Positions 10,839 to 20,932 of a DNA stretch of 64,000 bases are shown piece by piece. The notes below the pieces were generated by a model. That model did no database searches and was not told the DNA's origin. It worked only from the letters and a program-made list of their open reading frames with translations. The position numbers were made by a program, and so were the translations under genes. The number at the start of each line of letters is the position of its first letter. Positions within the stretch are counted from its first letter, which is position 1. The stretch covers positions 5,766,001 through 5,830,000 of the forward strand of contig NZ_AP022577.1 in assembly GCF_010730955.1 (NCBI RefSeq). Direction: 5' to 3'. Source of the DNA: Mycolicibacterium aubagnense (lineage in GTDB: Bacteria; Actinomycetota; Actinomycetes; Mycobacteriales; Mycobacteriaceae).

Positions 10839-12168
10839 ATCGACACTGCGTGGCGGCCGGGGTTCTTCAGCGACATCGCTGAAGGCCCCGGCCGCTGTAC
10901 GCAAGACCAATCTCCCCGGCGGGCTCCGAGTCGTCACCGAACACCTGCCGCACGTGCATTCGGCGTCGGTCGGCGTGTGGGTCAACGTCGGTTCGCGCGA
11001 CGAAGGCCCCAGTGTGGCCGGGGCGGCGCACTTCCTGGAACACCTGCTGTTCAAGTCGACCCCGACGCGCACCGCTGTCGAGATCGCCCAGTCGATGGAC
11101 GCCGTCGGCGGTGAGCTGAACGCCTTCACGGCGCGTGAGCACACCTGCTACTACGCGCACGTGCTCGACAGCGATCTCGGGCTGGCCATCGATCTGGTTT
11201 CGGACGTCGTGCTCAACGGCCGTTGTGCCGCAGCGGATGTCGAGCTGGAGCGTGACGTGGTGCTCGAAGAGATCGCCATGCGTGACGACGATCCCGAGGA
11301 CACCCTCGCGGACGTCTTCCTCGGGTCCATGTTCGGTGCGCACCCCGTGGGCCGTCCGGTGATCGGCAGCGTCGAATCGGTCTCGTCGATGACCCGCAAC
11401 CAGCTGCACTCGTTCCACGTCCGCCGGTACACCCCGGACCGGATGGTGGTCGCGGTCGCCGGGAACGTCGACCACGACGAGGTTGTGTCATTGGTGCGCA
11501 GGAATTTTCGGCCGCATCTGGTGCGCGGCCGCAAGCCCGTGCCGCCGCGCAAGGGGGCCGGCCGGGTGCCGGGGACCCCGACGCTGCAGTTCGTCAAACG
11601 TGACTCCGAGCAGGCCCACATGTACCTGGGTGTACGCACCCCTGGGCGCAACTGGGAGCACCGGTGGGCGCTGTCGGTGCTCAACACCGCACTCGGCGGC
11701 GGGCTGAGTTCCCGTCTGTTCCAACAGATCCGGGAGAACCGCGGTCTGGCGTACTCGGTGTATTCCACGATCGATACCTTCTCCGACGCCGGTGCACTGT
11801 CGGTGTACTCGGCGTGCCTGCCGGATCGCTTCGACGAAGTGGCCCGGGTGACCACGGACGTGCTGGAAGACGTTGCGCGCGAAGGCATCACCGCCGACGA
11901 GTTGCGCATCGCCAAGGGTTCGATGCGCGGCGGGCTGGTGCTTGGGCTCGAGGATTCCGGTTCCCGGATGCACCGCATCGGGCGCGCCGAGCTGAACTAC
12001 GGCAACCACAAGTCGATTTCGGAAACCCTTGCCTCGATCGACGCGGTGACCCTCGAAGAGGTCAACGCCGTTGCGCGCGAATTGCTGACGCGCCCCTTCG
12101 GCGCGGCGGTATTGGGTCCGCACCGGTCAAAGCGGTCACTGCCGAAGCAGCTGCGCACCCTCGGTTAG
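10816..12168 (+). CDS. pepR: M16-family zinc metallopeptidase PepR
   Basis: 450 residues. The inverted zinc motif HFLEH is at H72, E75 and H76, with the downstream third ligand in [18 protein letters not shown]; the second half has the M16 Arg/Tyr segment [14 protein letters not shown] 10816 was chosen because the protein then begins MPRLQ before [24 protein letters not shown], as in Rv2782c; it overlaps the pnp end in another frame, so the genes are coupled. It is a processing-peptidase-like enzyme of unknown physiological substrate. Its stop is followed by a large inverted repeat. Confidence 0.92.
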
Positions 12169-12170
12169 CA

Positions 12171-12223
12171 GTGATTTGTGCACGATAATCCGCGTTCAGC
12201 GCGGATTATCGTGCACAAATCAC
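12171..12223. terminator. 24-bp perfect inverted repeat between convergent genes
   Basis: Arms 12171-12194 and 12200-12223 are exact complements with a 5-base loop (TTCAG). It fills the space between the pepR stop (12168) and the stop of the convergent DUF4334 gene (12225). The perfect long stem and symmetrical position suggest a bidirectional terminator without a T-tract. Confidence 0.8.
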
Positions 12224-12224
12224 G

Positions 12225-12782
12225 TCAGTGGCTGAGGCGAAGCGAGTCGTCCCGGCGCAGCACGAAGAAATATGGCTGGGATTCGCCGCGGAGGTCCATG
12301 GCGCCCAGGACGGCATCGTCGCTGAGCTTGCGGAACACGTCCATGATCGGGAGCTGGTCGTAAACCATTGTCGCGGTGTCGACTCCGCGGTACCGCGTGG
12401 TGCGCAGTCGAGCCTTGGCGGAACGGGCTTGCAGTAGCGGACGCAGCGCGGCAATCGGCTTGGCCACCGGAAGTCGGTGCAGCAGCGGGATTTTGGACGC
12501 GAGCCCGACGCCGGAGAACGCCAGCGCCGGATTGAGCGGCCACAGCGACTGGCCCGAGGTGTCCGGGAACAGTAGCGGGTGGACGGTCTCAGCGTCGACG
12601 AACTGCTTGCCCCACCAGCCGCTGGCTTCCAGTAGTCCGTCCATGGGGTGTCCGGTGGGTACCTCCGCGCCGTGCCAGGTGCCGATCATGAAGTCCGGTT
12701 CGACGGCCGGTGCGGCATCGAAGATCTCGAGGGCTTCGGCGGTCGTGGCCGGCGGCGTGGGCAGCAGTTCCTGCAAGAGCAT
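12225..12782 (-). CDS. GXWXG / DUF4334 domain protein
   Basis: 185 residues. The N-terminal part has FMIGTWHGAEVPTGHPMDGLLEASGWWGKQF, the GXWXG domain signature. The C-terminal part (ARLRTTRYRGVDTATMVYDQLPIMDVFRKLSDDAVLGAMD) matches the DUF4334 domain that usually follows it. Function is unknown; such proteins often sit beside lipid or redox genes and TetR regulators. ATG 12782 is preferred over an upstream start at 12803, which would place the N-terminus inside a palindrome. Confidence 0.82.
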   Translation of the reverse strand: MLLQELLPTPPATTAEALEIFDAAPAVEPDFMIGTWHGAEVPTGHPMDGLLEASGWWGKQFVDAETVHPLLFPDTSGQSLWPLNPALAFSGVGLASKIPLLHRLPVAKPIAALRPLLQARSAKARLRTTRYRGVDTATMVYDQLPIMDVFRKLSDDAVLGAMDLRGESQPYFFVLRRDDSLRLSH

Positions 12783-12795
12783 GACCAAGACAATA

Positions 12796-12811
12796 CTTGA
12801 CACGTGTCAAG
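12796..12811. promoter_or_regulatory. 16-bp perfect palindrome upstream of the DUF4334 gene
   Basis: CTTGACACGTGTCAAG, fully self-complementary, lies 14 bases before the DUF4334 ATG. It looks like a TetR-family operator, but no regulator gene is adjacent, so the protein that binds it would be encoded elsewhere. Confidence 0.6.
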
Positions 12812-12903
12812 AAACGGTGGCGAACCCTGTGACGGTCATCGCCCGGCCAGCGCGACGCTGCGCGGACCGGGCGATGGGTACCAAGAATGACGAGTCAGAA
12901 CCC

Positions 12904-14010
12904 TCAGAATTCAATGTGGCCCAGCGGCAGGTCGAGGTCCGCGGCGACCTGGCCGCAGAGCAGCTGGCCATCGTGGGTCGACAGGCCCTTGGCCAGCGCG
13001 GCGTCGTTGCGGCACGCCGCCTGCCACCCCTGGTCGGCGAGCTTGAGCACGTATGGCAGGGTCGCGTTGGTCAGCGCGTAGGTCGACGTACGCGGCACGG
13101 CGCCGGGCATGTTGGCCACGCAGTAGAAGACCGCGTCGTGCACGGCGAAGGTCGGGTCGTCGTGGGTGGTGGGCTTCGAGTCCTCGAAGCAGCCGCCCTG
13201 GTCGATCGCGATGTCAACCAACACCGAGCCTGACTTCATGTGCGCCACAGTCGAATTGGTCACGAGCTTGGGCGCCTTCGCGCCGGGGACCAGCACGGCG
13301 CCGATCACCAGGTCGGCCTGCTTGAGGGCGTCTTCCAGGTCCAGGCTCGAGGAGTACCGGGTGTGGATGCGCCCGTTGAATTCGGCGTCGATCCGTCGCA
13401 AGGTATCCAGGTTGACGTCGAAGACGGTGACCTGTGCGCCCATGCCGCTGGCGATCTGTGCCGCGTGGAAGCCCGCGGTGCCGCCACCGATGACGACGAC
13501 GTTGGCGGGAGCGACGCCCGGTACGCCACCCATCAGGACGCCACGGCCGCCGTGGCTGCGCATCAGGTGGTAGGCGCCGACCTGGGCCGACAGCCGGCCT
13601 GCGACCTCGCTCATCGGGGCGAGCAGGGGTAGGCGGCCGTCGGCGGTCTGGACGGTCTCGTACGCGATCGAGGTGGTGCCCGACGCGAGCAGCGCGTCGG
13701 TGCATTCGCGCGAGGCGGCGAGGTGCAGGTAGGTGAACAGGGTCTGGCCCTGGCGCATGCGGTGGTACTCGGCCGCGATGGGCTCTTTGACCTTGAGCAG
13801 CAGATCGGACCCGGCCCAGACCTGGTCCGCGGTGGTGAGAATCTGTGCGCCGGCGGCCTTGAAGTCGTTGTCGGCGATCGCGGAACCTTCGCCGGCTCCC
13901 GCCTGGATCAGCACCTCATGGCCGTGCCTGACCAGTTCGGCGACGCCGGCCGGGGTGATGGCCACCCGGTACTCGTTGTTCTTGATTTCGGTCGGGATGC
14001 CGACGTGCAT
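12904..14010 (-). CDS. ald: L-alanine dehydrogenase
   Basis: 368 residues. ATG 14010 is preceded by GAGGAG. It interconverts L-alanine and pyruvate plus ammonia with NAD(H); the M. tuberculosis enzyme also reduces glyoxylate. Visible landmarks are [20 protein letters not shown] with the substrate-binding Arg/Lys region, the Rossmann glycine loop [18 protein letters not shown], and [18 protein letters not shown] near the active site. It is divergent from the Lrp/AsnC gene aldR, which activates or represses it in response to alanine in M. tuberculosis. Confidence 0.96.
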   Translation of the reverse strand: MHVGIPTEIKNNEYRVAITPAGVAELVRHGHEVLIQAGAGEGSAIADNDFKAAGAQILTTADQVWAGSDLLLKVKEPIAAEYHRMRQGQTLFTYLHLAASRECTDALLASGTTSIAYETVQTADGRLPLLAPMSEVAGRLSAQVGAYHLMRSHGGRGVLMGGVPGVAPANVVVIGGGTAGFHAAQIASGMGAQVTVFDVNLDTLRRIDAEFNGRIHTRYSSSLDLEDALKQADLVIGAVLVPGAKAPKLVTNSTVAHMKSGSVLVDIAIDQGGCFEDSKPTTHDDPTFAVHDAVFYCVANMPGAVPRTSTYALTNATLPYVLKLADQGWQAACRNDAALAKGLSTHDGQLLCGQVAADLDLPLGHIEF

Positions 14011-14099
14011 CTGCGGTTCTCCTCTGGGCGGATCAGGCGATGTCCCAAGTGTGAATAAACGTCGACTGACCTGCAATATCTGTGATTATAATTCTCTAT
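14011..14099. promoter_or_regulatory. ald-aldR divergent control region
   Basis: 89 bases between the two starts, AT-rich for this genome near the aldR side (CTGTGATTATAATTCTCTATA, ending at the aldR ATG). Lrp/AsnC regulators bind several degenerate AT-rich half-sites; the ATTATAAT core around 14085-14092 is the best candidate. No exact AldR site is claimed. Confidence 0.5.
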
Positions 14100-14624
14100 A
14101 TGGCCCAAGTGTCTGAACGATCTTCGAAAGTCGGGGTCCAAGAGGCCTTCCAGCCGAAGGATGTTCAGCCGGTTGAACTCGACGACGTCGACCGCCGGAT
14201 CGTCACCGCTCTGCACGCCGACGCGCGCATGCCCAACAGTGCGCTGGCGGAGCTCGTCGGGATCGCCGCGTCGACCTGTCACGGCCGCGTCCGGCGGTTG
14301 CAGGAACTCGGGGTGATCCGCGGATTTCATGCCGACATCGACCCCGCCGCCATCGGGTTGGGGCTGCAGGCCATGATCTCGGTGAGCCTGCAGTCGGGCG
14401 CCCGCGCCCGCATTCGCGACTTCATCGCCCACATGCGGCGGCTCCCGCAGGTGATGGATGTCTACTTCCTGGCCGGCGCCGACGACTTCATCCTGCACGT
14501 CGCCGCGCGCGACACCCCGCACCTGCGTGCGTTCGTGGTGGAGCACCTCAACGCCGACGCCGATGTGGCGGGCACGCAGACGTCACTGATCTTCGAGCAC
14601 CTGCGCGGCGCCTCGCCGTTGTAA
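14100..14624 (+). CDS. aldR: Lrp/AsnC-family regulator AldR
   Basis: 174 residues. The N-terminal helix-turn-helix (LDDVDRRIVTALHADARMPNSALAELVGIAASTCHGRVRRLQELGVIRGF, about 25-75) is followed by the RAM ligand-binding domain (VMDVYFLAGADDFILHVAARD). It is divergent from ald, the position of Rv2779c, which controls ald and is alanine-responsive. ATG 14100 was taken because the preceding in-frame codons fall in the AT-rich promoter. Confidence 0.93.
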   Translation: MAQVSERSSKVGVQEAFQPKDVQPVELDDVDRRIVTALHADARMPNSALAELVGIAASTCHGRVRRLQELGVIRGFHADIDPAAIGLGLQAMISVSLQSGARARIRDFIAHMRRLPQVMDVYFLAGADDFILHVAARDTPHLRAFVVEHLNADADVAGTQTSLIFEHLRGASPL

Positions 14625-14638
14625 CCGGTTGCCGCGGT

Positions 14639-15199
14639 TCAGGATTGGGTCGCGGCCTTGAGCTCGGCGAGTGCCTCGCGGATGTGCTCGGCGAGGCTGC
14701 GGTCGGCCGGATCGGTGAGCCATTGGTCGAACGCCACCTTGAACACCGCGATGCCGGCCTCGGCGACCAGGCTGGCCGCGGGGTCGGCGACGCCGTGTCG
14801 CCGCAACGCGTCGCAAATGGTCGTCGCCAGTGATGCGAGCTTGATGAGTTCGCGTTCTTGCAGGCTGGGGTTGGCGCTGATCACGGCCTGGCGCTGGCGT
14901 GCATGCGGGCGACGTTCGGCGAAGAAGTCGGACAAGGATTCCAGCGCCGCTGCGACCGCATCGAGTGGTGCGGCGGCTGCGGGAGCATCGTCGATGGCCG
15001 CCGCAAGCGCCTCGGTGAGTTCGCGGCCCCGAAACAGCACCTCCCGTTTATCCGTGAAGTGCCGGAAGAAGGTGCGTTCTGTAAGGCCTGCTCGGACGGC
15101 AATCTCGGCCACCGTCGTCTCGTCGAAGCCCTGCTGCAGGTATAGCTCCAGTGCCGCCTGCTCCAGGCGGCCCTGCGCGTTCGGTTCCCAACGGCCCAC
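14639..15199 (-). CDS. TetR-family transcriptional regulator
   Basis: 186 residues from GTG 15199, which gives the N-terminus GRWEPNAQGRLEQAALELYLQQGF typical of this TetR subgroup; an upstream GTG at 15235 is open but would run through an operator-like repeat. The helix-turn-helix is TVAEIAVRAGLTERTFFRHFTDKREVLF. The C-terminal domain is divergent and Ala-rich. It is divergent from an NAD-dependent epimerase; two inverted repeats between them suggest it controls that gene and itself. Confidence 0.88.
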   Translation of the reverse strand: MGRWEPNAQGRLEQAALELYLQQGFDETTVAEIAVRAGLTERTFFRHFTDKREVLFRGRELTEALAAAIDDAPAAAAPLDAVAAALESLSDFFAERRPHARQRQAVISANPSLQERELIKLASLATTICDALRRHGVADPAASLVAEAGIAVFKVAFDQWLTDPADRSLAEHIREALAELKAATQS

Positions 15200-15217
15200 G
15201 GGCGGATTGTAGGCGAT

Positions 15218-15255
15218 GGCAGTCACTGTCACCACGAGTGATGACAGTGACTGCC
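15218..15255. promoter_or_regulatory. 14-bp inverted repeat, probable TetR operator 1
   Basis: GGCAGTCACTGTCA at 15218-15231 and its exact complement at 15242-15255, with a 10-base spacer. Each arm is itself nearly palindromic around CAGTCACTG. It lies just upstream of the preferred TetR start at 15199. Confidence 0.6.
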
Positions 15256-15271
15256 GTCGGGTGTACGTTTG

Positions 15272-15294
15272 GTGATGTCATGGACTGACATCAC
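15272..15294. promoter_or_regulatory. 9-bp inverted repeat, probable TetR operator 2
   Basis: GTGATGTCA at 15272-15280 and TGACATCAC at 15286-15294, spacer TGGAC, directly before the AGGAG ribosome binding site of the epimerase at 15312. It shares the TGTCA/TGACA core with the neighbouring repeat. Confidence 0.6.
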
Positions 15295-15311
15295 TTGAGG
15301 AGCTGAAAACC

Positions 15312-17907
<2,596 letters not shown>

Positions 17908-17917
17908 CGGACCGGTG

Positions 17918-18388
17918 ATGACCAAACCGAGTTCGCAGGTATTCCGTATCCAGCTGGTCGTCGCATTCCTGTGCGTGGCGCTGGTGGTCTACTTCGTGAT
18001 GCTCGGGCGCTCCGGCGTCATCCTCATGCAATCGGGGGAGCCCGCGGCGATCGGCCTCGGCATCGGCATCTTCGTGCTGCCGCTGATCGGCCTGTGGGCC
18101 ATGGTTGCCACCTTGCGCGCCGGGTTCGCGCACCAGCGGCTGGCCCGGCTGGCGCACGACGAGGGCGTCGAGCTCGACATCAGTGAGCTCCCCAAGCGCC
18201 CGTCCGGCCGCATCGAACGCGACGCCGCCGACGCCCTGTTCGAATCGGTGCGGGACGAGGTCGAAGCAAGCCCCGACGATTGGCGGGGGTGGTACCGCCT
18301 GGCCCGGGCGTACGACTATGCGGGGGACCGGAGCCGAGCTCGGGAGACGATTCGCAAAGCCGTCCGACTGGAGCAGGCATCGCGATGA
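17918..18388 (+). CDS. Membrane protein with C-terminal TPR-like segment
   Basis: 156 residues. Two transmembrane segments (IQLVVAFLCVALVVYFVMLG and AIGLGIGIFVLPLIGLWAMVATL) precede a soluble C-terminus with DDWRGWYRLARAYDYAGDRSRARETIRKAV, which reads like one tetratricopeptide unit. Function unknown; by position the Rv2772c homologue. A GTG three bases earlier is an alternative start. Its stop overlaps the ATG of the broken flavodoxin-like gene (ATGA, 18385-18388), showing that the original operon continued into that gene. Confidence 0.8.
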   Translation: MTKPSSQVFRIQLVVAFLCVALVVYFVMLGRSGVILMQSGEPAAIGLGIGIFVLPLIGLWAMVATLRAGFAHQRLARLAHDEGVELDISELPKRPSGRIERDAADALFESVRDEVEASPDDWRGWYRLARAYDYAGDRSRARETIRKAVRLEQASR

Positions 18389-18630
18389 AACTCCTTGTCG
18401 TGCACCACACTCCGTCTCCGTACTGCCAGGAGATGTTCGAGGCGGTGCTGGCCGGAGCGACGGACCCCGAGATCGAGGGTGTCGATGTGGTGCGCCGCCC
18501 GGCGCTGACGCTGTCCGCGACCGACGTGCTGGAAGCCGACGGCTACCTCTTGAGCTCGCCGGCGAATCTGGGGAATATATCCGGGGCTTCGAAGCAATAT
18601 TTAGTCAACTACAGGTCTATTAGTGTCTAG
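18385..18630 (+). pseudogene. 5' fragment of a flavodoxin-like NAD(P)H:FMN reductase gene
   Basis: The first ~70 residues (starting MKLLVVHHTPSPYCQEMFEAV) are about 80 percent identical by eye to the intact gene at 19261. Homology stops near 18592 and the frame runs into unrelated lower-GC sequence before a stop at 18630, giving an 81-residue product that lacks two thirds of the domain. Because its ATG overlaps the stop of the preceding gene, as in the Rv2772c-Rv2771c pair, this is likely the original resident copy, broken by insertion. The downstream copy is diverged, so this is not a recent tandem duplication. Confidence 0.8.
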
Positions 18631-18713
18631 CATCTGGCTTTGACGCGACATCATCCACCCAGTCCGACCGGATTGGAGCCTGCGTCAGCTGCCTCGCACA
18701 TATGCTGTCGCGC

Positions 18714-19232
18714 ATGCACTGGACGGCTGCCAATGCTGCAATTGTGATCTCCGTGTGTTCGTTCGTCGTCAGTGCGGCGAGCCTGCGGTACACGCACGTC
18801 TCGAAGAAGCGTGAACTGTTCGTCAAGGTGTTCGACGAACTGCTGGAACCTGATCGCCAGCGTGGTCGCCAGGTTGTGTTCGAGTGGTGCGAACGCGGAG
18901 TGCGCTTCGAGTGTGGCCAACGCGGGCATTCATTGCAAGCATCATCGGAAGAAATGCGGAAGGCGAATCATGCGCTGTCGTGGTTCGAGCTGATGGCCTA
19001 TCTCTGTATGAAGGGCCACATCTCACGCAGGGATTCGAGGAAGGTCTGGGGTGTAGGTGCGGTGCGTACATATCGGGCGGCCGCGAAGTGCAATTTTGTC
19101 GAGTTCCGCAATTATCAACACGGCCAAGAAATCTGGCCTCATCTCCGTGAGTTTGTGACGATGGCGGAACTCAAACGCATCGTGGCGGCACCGCCCAAAC
19201 CTATTGAAACGCCGACCGACACGCTCGCATGA
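18714..19232 (+). CDS. Membrane-anchored hypothetical protein (accessory region)
   Basis: 172 residues. One N-terminal transmembrane helix (AANAAIVISVCSFVVSAASL), then a basic cytoplasmic-looking domain with ELFVKVFDELLEPDRQRGRQVVFEWCERGVRF and several Cys and Trp residues. I do not recognise the family; single-anchor proteins of this layout are common in phage- or island-derived regions. ATG 18714 is chosen over an in-frame start at 18702. It lies between the broken and intact flavodoxin-like copies, so it arrived with, or defines, the insertion. Base composition appears lower in GC than the flanks. Confidence 0.6.
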   Translation: MHWTAANAAIVISVCSFVVSAASLRYTHVSKKRELFVKVFDELLEPDRQRGRQVVFEWCERGVRFECGQRGHSLQASSEEMRKANHALSWFELMAYLCMKGHISRRDSRKVWGVGAVRTYRAAAKCNFVEFRNYQHGQEIWPHLREFVTMAELKRIVAAPPKPIETPTDTLA

Positions 19233-19260
19233 TCCAGTAAAGCGTTTGGAGGAACCGCTG

Positions 19261-19719
19261 GTGTCCCGTCGCCTGCTGATCATTCATCACACCCCGTCGC
19301 CACACTGCCAAGAGATGTTCGAGGCAGTGCTGGCGGGGGCTACAGATCCGGAGATTGAGGGCGTAGAGGTGGTGCGCCGCCCTGCACTGACGTGCTCACC
19401 CACCGATGCGCTGGAAGCCGACGGCTATCTGATCGGCAGCCCCGCGAACCTCGGTTATCTCAGCGGCGCTGTGAAACACGCCTTCGACCAGTTGTACTAC
19501 CCGTGTCTTGACGCAACGCGGGGGAGACCGTTCGGGGTCTGGCTGCACGGCAACGAGGGCACCGAAGGCGCCGAGCGCGCGGTGGACAGCATCACCACCG
19601 GGCTGGGCTGGGAGCGGGCAGCGGCGACCGTCATCGTGTCCGGCAAGCCGACCAAGGTAGACGTTGAGGCGTGCTGGAACCTCGGTGCGACCGTGGCTGC
19701 GACGTTGATGGAGGCGTGA
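19261..19719 (+). CDS. Flavodoxin-like NAD(P)H-dependent FMN reductase (intact copy)
   Basis: 152 residues from GTG 19261, preceded by GGAGGAAC. The flavodoxin fold is indicated by RRLLIIHHTPSPHCQEMFEAVLAGA (phosphate loop region) and DGYLIGSPANLGYLSGAVKHAFDQLYYPCLD (flavin-side loop). It corresponds to Rv2771c in M. tuberculosis. It is a complete gene replacing the truncated copy at 18385 and has its own start and ribosome binding site. The stop overlaps the ATG of a 22-codon ORF (TGATG). The redox partner is unknown. Confidence 0.82.
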   Translation: MSRRLLIIHHTPSPHCQEMFEAVLAGATDPEIEGVEVVRRPALTCSPTDALEADGYLIGSPANLGYLSGAVKHAFDQLYYPCLDATRGRPFGVWLHGNEGTEGAERAVDSITTGLGWERAAATVIVSGKPTKVDVEACWNLGATVAATLMEA

Positions 19720-19787
19720 TGGTGTGGATCGATGACGATTGGGTGGAGCTCAGTACCCAAACACGTTCTCGGCAGGGTGAGAAATGA
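19719..19787 (+). CDS. 22-residue micro-ORF coupled to both neighbours
   Basis: ATG 19719 overlaps the stop of the flavodoxin-like gene (TGATG), and its own stop overlaps the ATG of the next gene (ATGA at 19784-19787). The peptide begins MVWIDDDWVELSTQTRSRQG. No family recognised. The double overlap makes it a plausible coupling peptide, but 22 codons could be open by chance. Confidence 0.4.
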   Translation: MVWIDDDWVELSTQTRSRQGEK

Positions 19788-20497
19788 GCGGGTGGGTAGC
19801 CGCAGTCGGTGCCGTGCTCTCCGCGCTAATTGCTTCTGTCGCCCTGGCAGTTGCACTCCGCGCCAAGGAGGTTGCTGAGAGTGCCAACAAGATTGCAAAT
19901 CAGGGCAATGATCTTGCCCAGACCGCCAATGGGGTCGCTGAGGCGGGTAATGCGCTGGCCCAGTCTGCGAACGAAACTGCCGCGAACGCCCTCGGCGAGG
20001 CCGAGAAGGCGAACGAGATCGCCTCGGCGTCGAACCGACTCGCTGGTGATGCGAACGAGATCGCCGAGCGTGCGTTGCGCGTGGCTCAAGATGATGTCCC
20101 GTACAAGTGGGTGCTGTGTGTTGGGGACGACGGAAATGCTGTCGTGACCAACGACTGCGGACATCACGCCCTTCAGGTGACCGTCGCGCTGGAAAGCGGC
20201 GGTCGAGTCATAGCGGAGCATGCGGTTGAAGATTTTGACCCTTTCGGCAAGATCACGCTCGACGTATGGGGCGTACTGGGGCAGCATTTCGAGACCGTGC
20301 GCAGTCACCCAGTTGTGCACGCCCATAGGGAGGGCGGATTGGTCTTTGCGGGGCGGAACGGCGAGCCCGTCTGTATCACTTTCCGTGCCCATATGCGTTG
20401 GCGAACCGAGCAGGACATTCCCCGCACGAGTGTGGTCAAAGAAGTCCTCTGCCACCAGATGACCCACGACGGGCTGAAGCGGGTTACGGACGACTGA
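19784..20497 (+). CDS. Membrane-anchored coiled-coil protein (accessory region)
   Basis: 237 residues. One transmembrane helix at the extreme N-terminus (WVAAVGAVLSALIASVALAVAL) is followed by a long helical stretch to about residue 105 built of Ala/Asn-rich heptads (NKIANQGNDLAQTANGVAEAGNALAQ style) that should form a coiled coil. A beta-rich C-terminal domain (YKWVLCVGDDGNAVVTNDCGHHALQVTVALESGG) follows. Family not recognised. The layout, anchor plus coil plus sensor-like head, is similar to small proteins of mobile or defence regions. Confidence 0.6.
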   Translation: MSGWVAAVGAVLSALIASVALAVALRAKEVAESANKIANQGNDLAQTANGVAEAGNALAQSANETAANALGEAEKANEIASASNRLAGDANEIAERALRVAQDDVPYKWVLCVGDDGNAVVTNDCGHHALQVTVALESGGRVIAEHAVEDFDPFGKITLDVWGVLGQHFETVRSHPVVHAHREGGLVFAGRNGEPVCITFRAHMRWRTEQDIPRTSVVKEVLCHQMTHDGLKRVTDD

Positions 20498-20511
20498 CGT
20501 CCAACTGGGGC

Positions 20512-20811
20512 CTATGGATAGACGTGGTACTGCGGTTGCGCGATGGGCACCGGTGGCCACGGCTGTGAAGGACCAACGGGGAAGCATTTCCCCATCGCCG
20601 GGGTGACGTTCTGCACCTGCCCGAGCGGCCCGTAGGTCGCCAAGGCGTCGGAGTGCCAGCAGCGGTCCCACGTGCCGTCGGGTCGGATGGGACCGTCGCA
20701 GTACTGGACGCCCAGCATGTTCGTTTCGCACCCAGCGCTGGCGGACGCGGCGAACATCAGTCCCGCGGTGGATAGCGTGGCGGCACTCACAGCTACAAGA
20801 AAGCGGTTCAT
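20512..20811 (-). CDS. Small secreted Cys-rich protein (CDGP type)
   Basis: 99 residues. A clear signal peptide (MNRFLVAVSAATLSTAGLMFAASASA) ends before GCETNMLGVQYCDGPIRPDGTW. The mature part has four Cys and the C-D-G-P tetrad of a family of small exported mycobacterial proteins of unknown function; the C-terminus is Pro/Gln-rich. It stands alone between two plus-strand accessory genes. Confidence 0.72.
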   Translation of the reverse strand: MNRFLVAVSAATLSTAGLMFAASASAGCETNMLGVQYCDGPIRPDGTWDRCWHSDALATYGPLGQVQNVTPAMGKCFPVGPSQPWPPVPIAQPQYHVYP

Positions 20812-20932
20812 TGGCGAACTGTAACGTCGCGATCAGGAACTATACAGGCTAATGCTAGCCATTTGTCAGGGCTGCGGGGGCGTCGCAGCGCGTCCGCCCG
20901 GAGATGTCGGTAGAGAGGCCTACATTGCCAGC

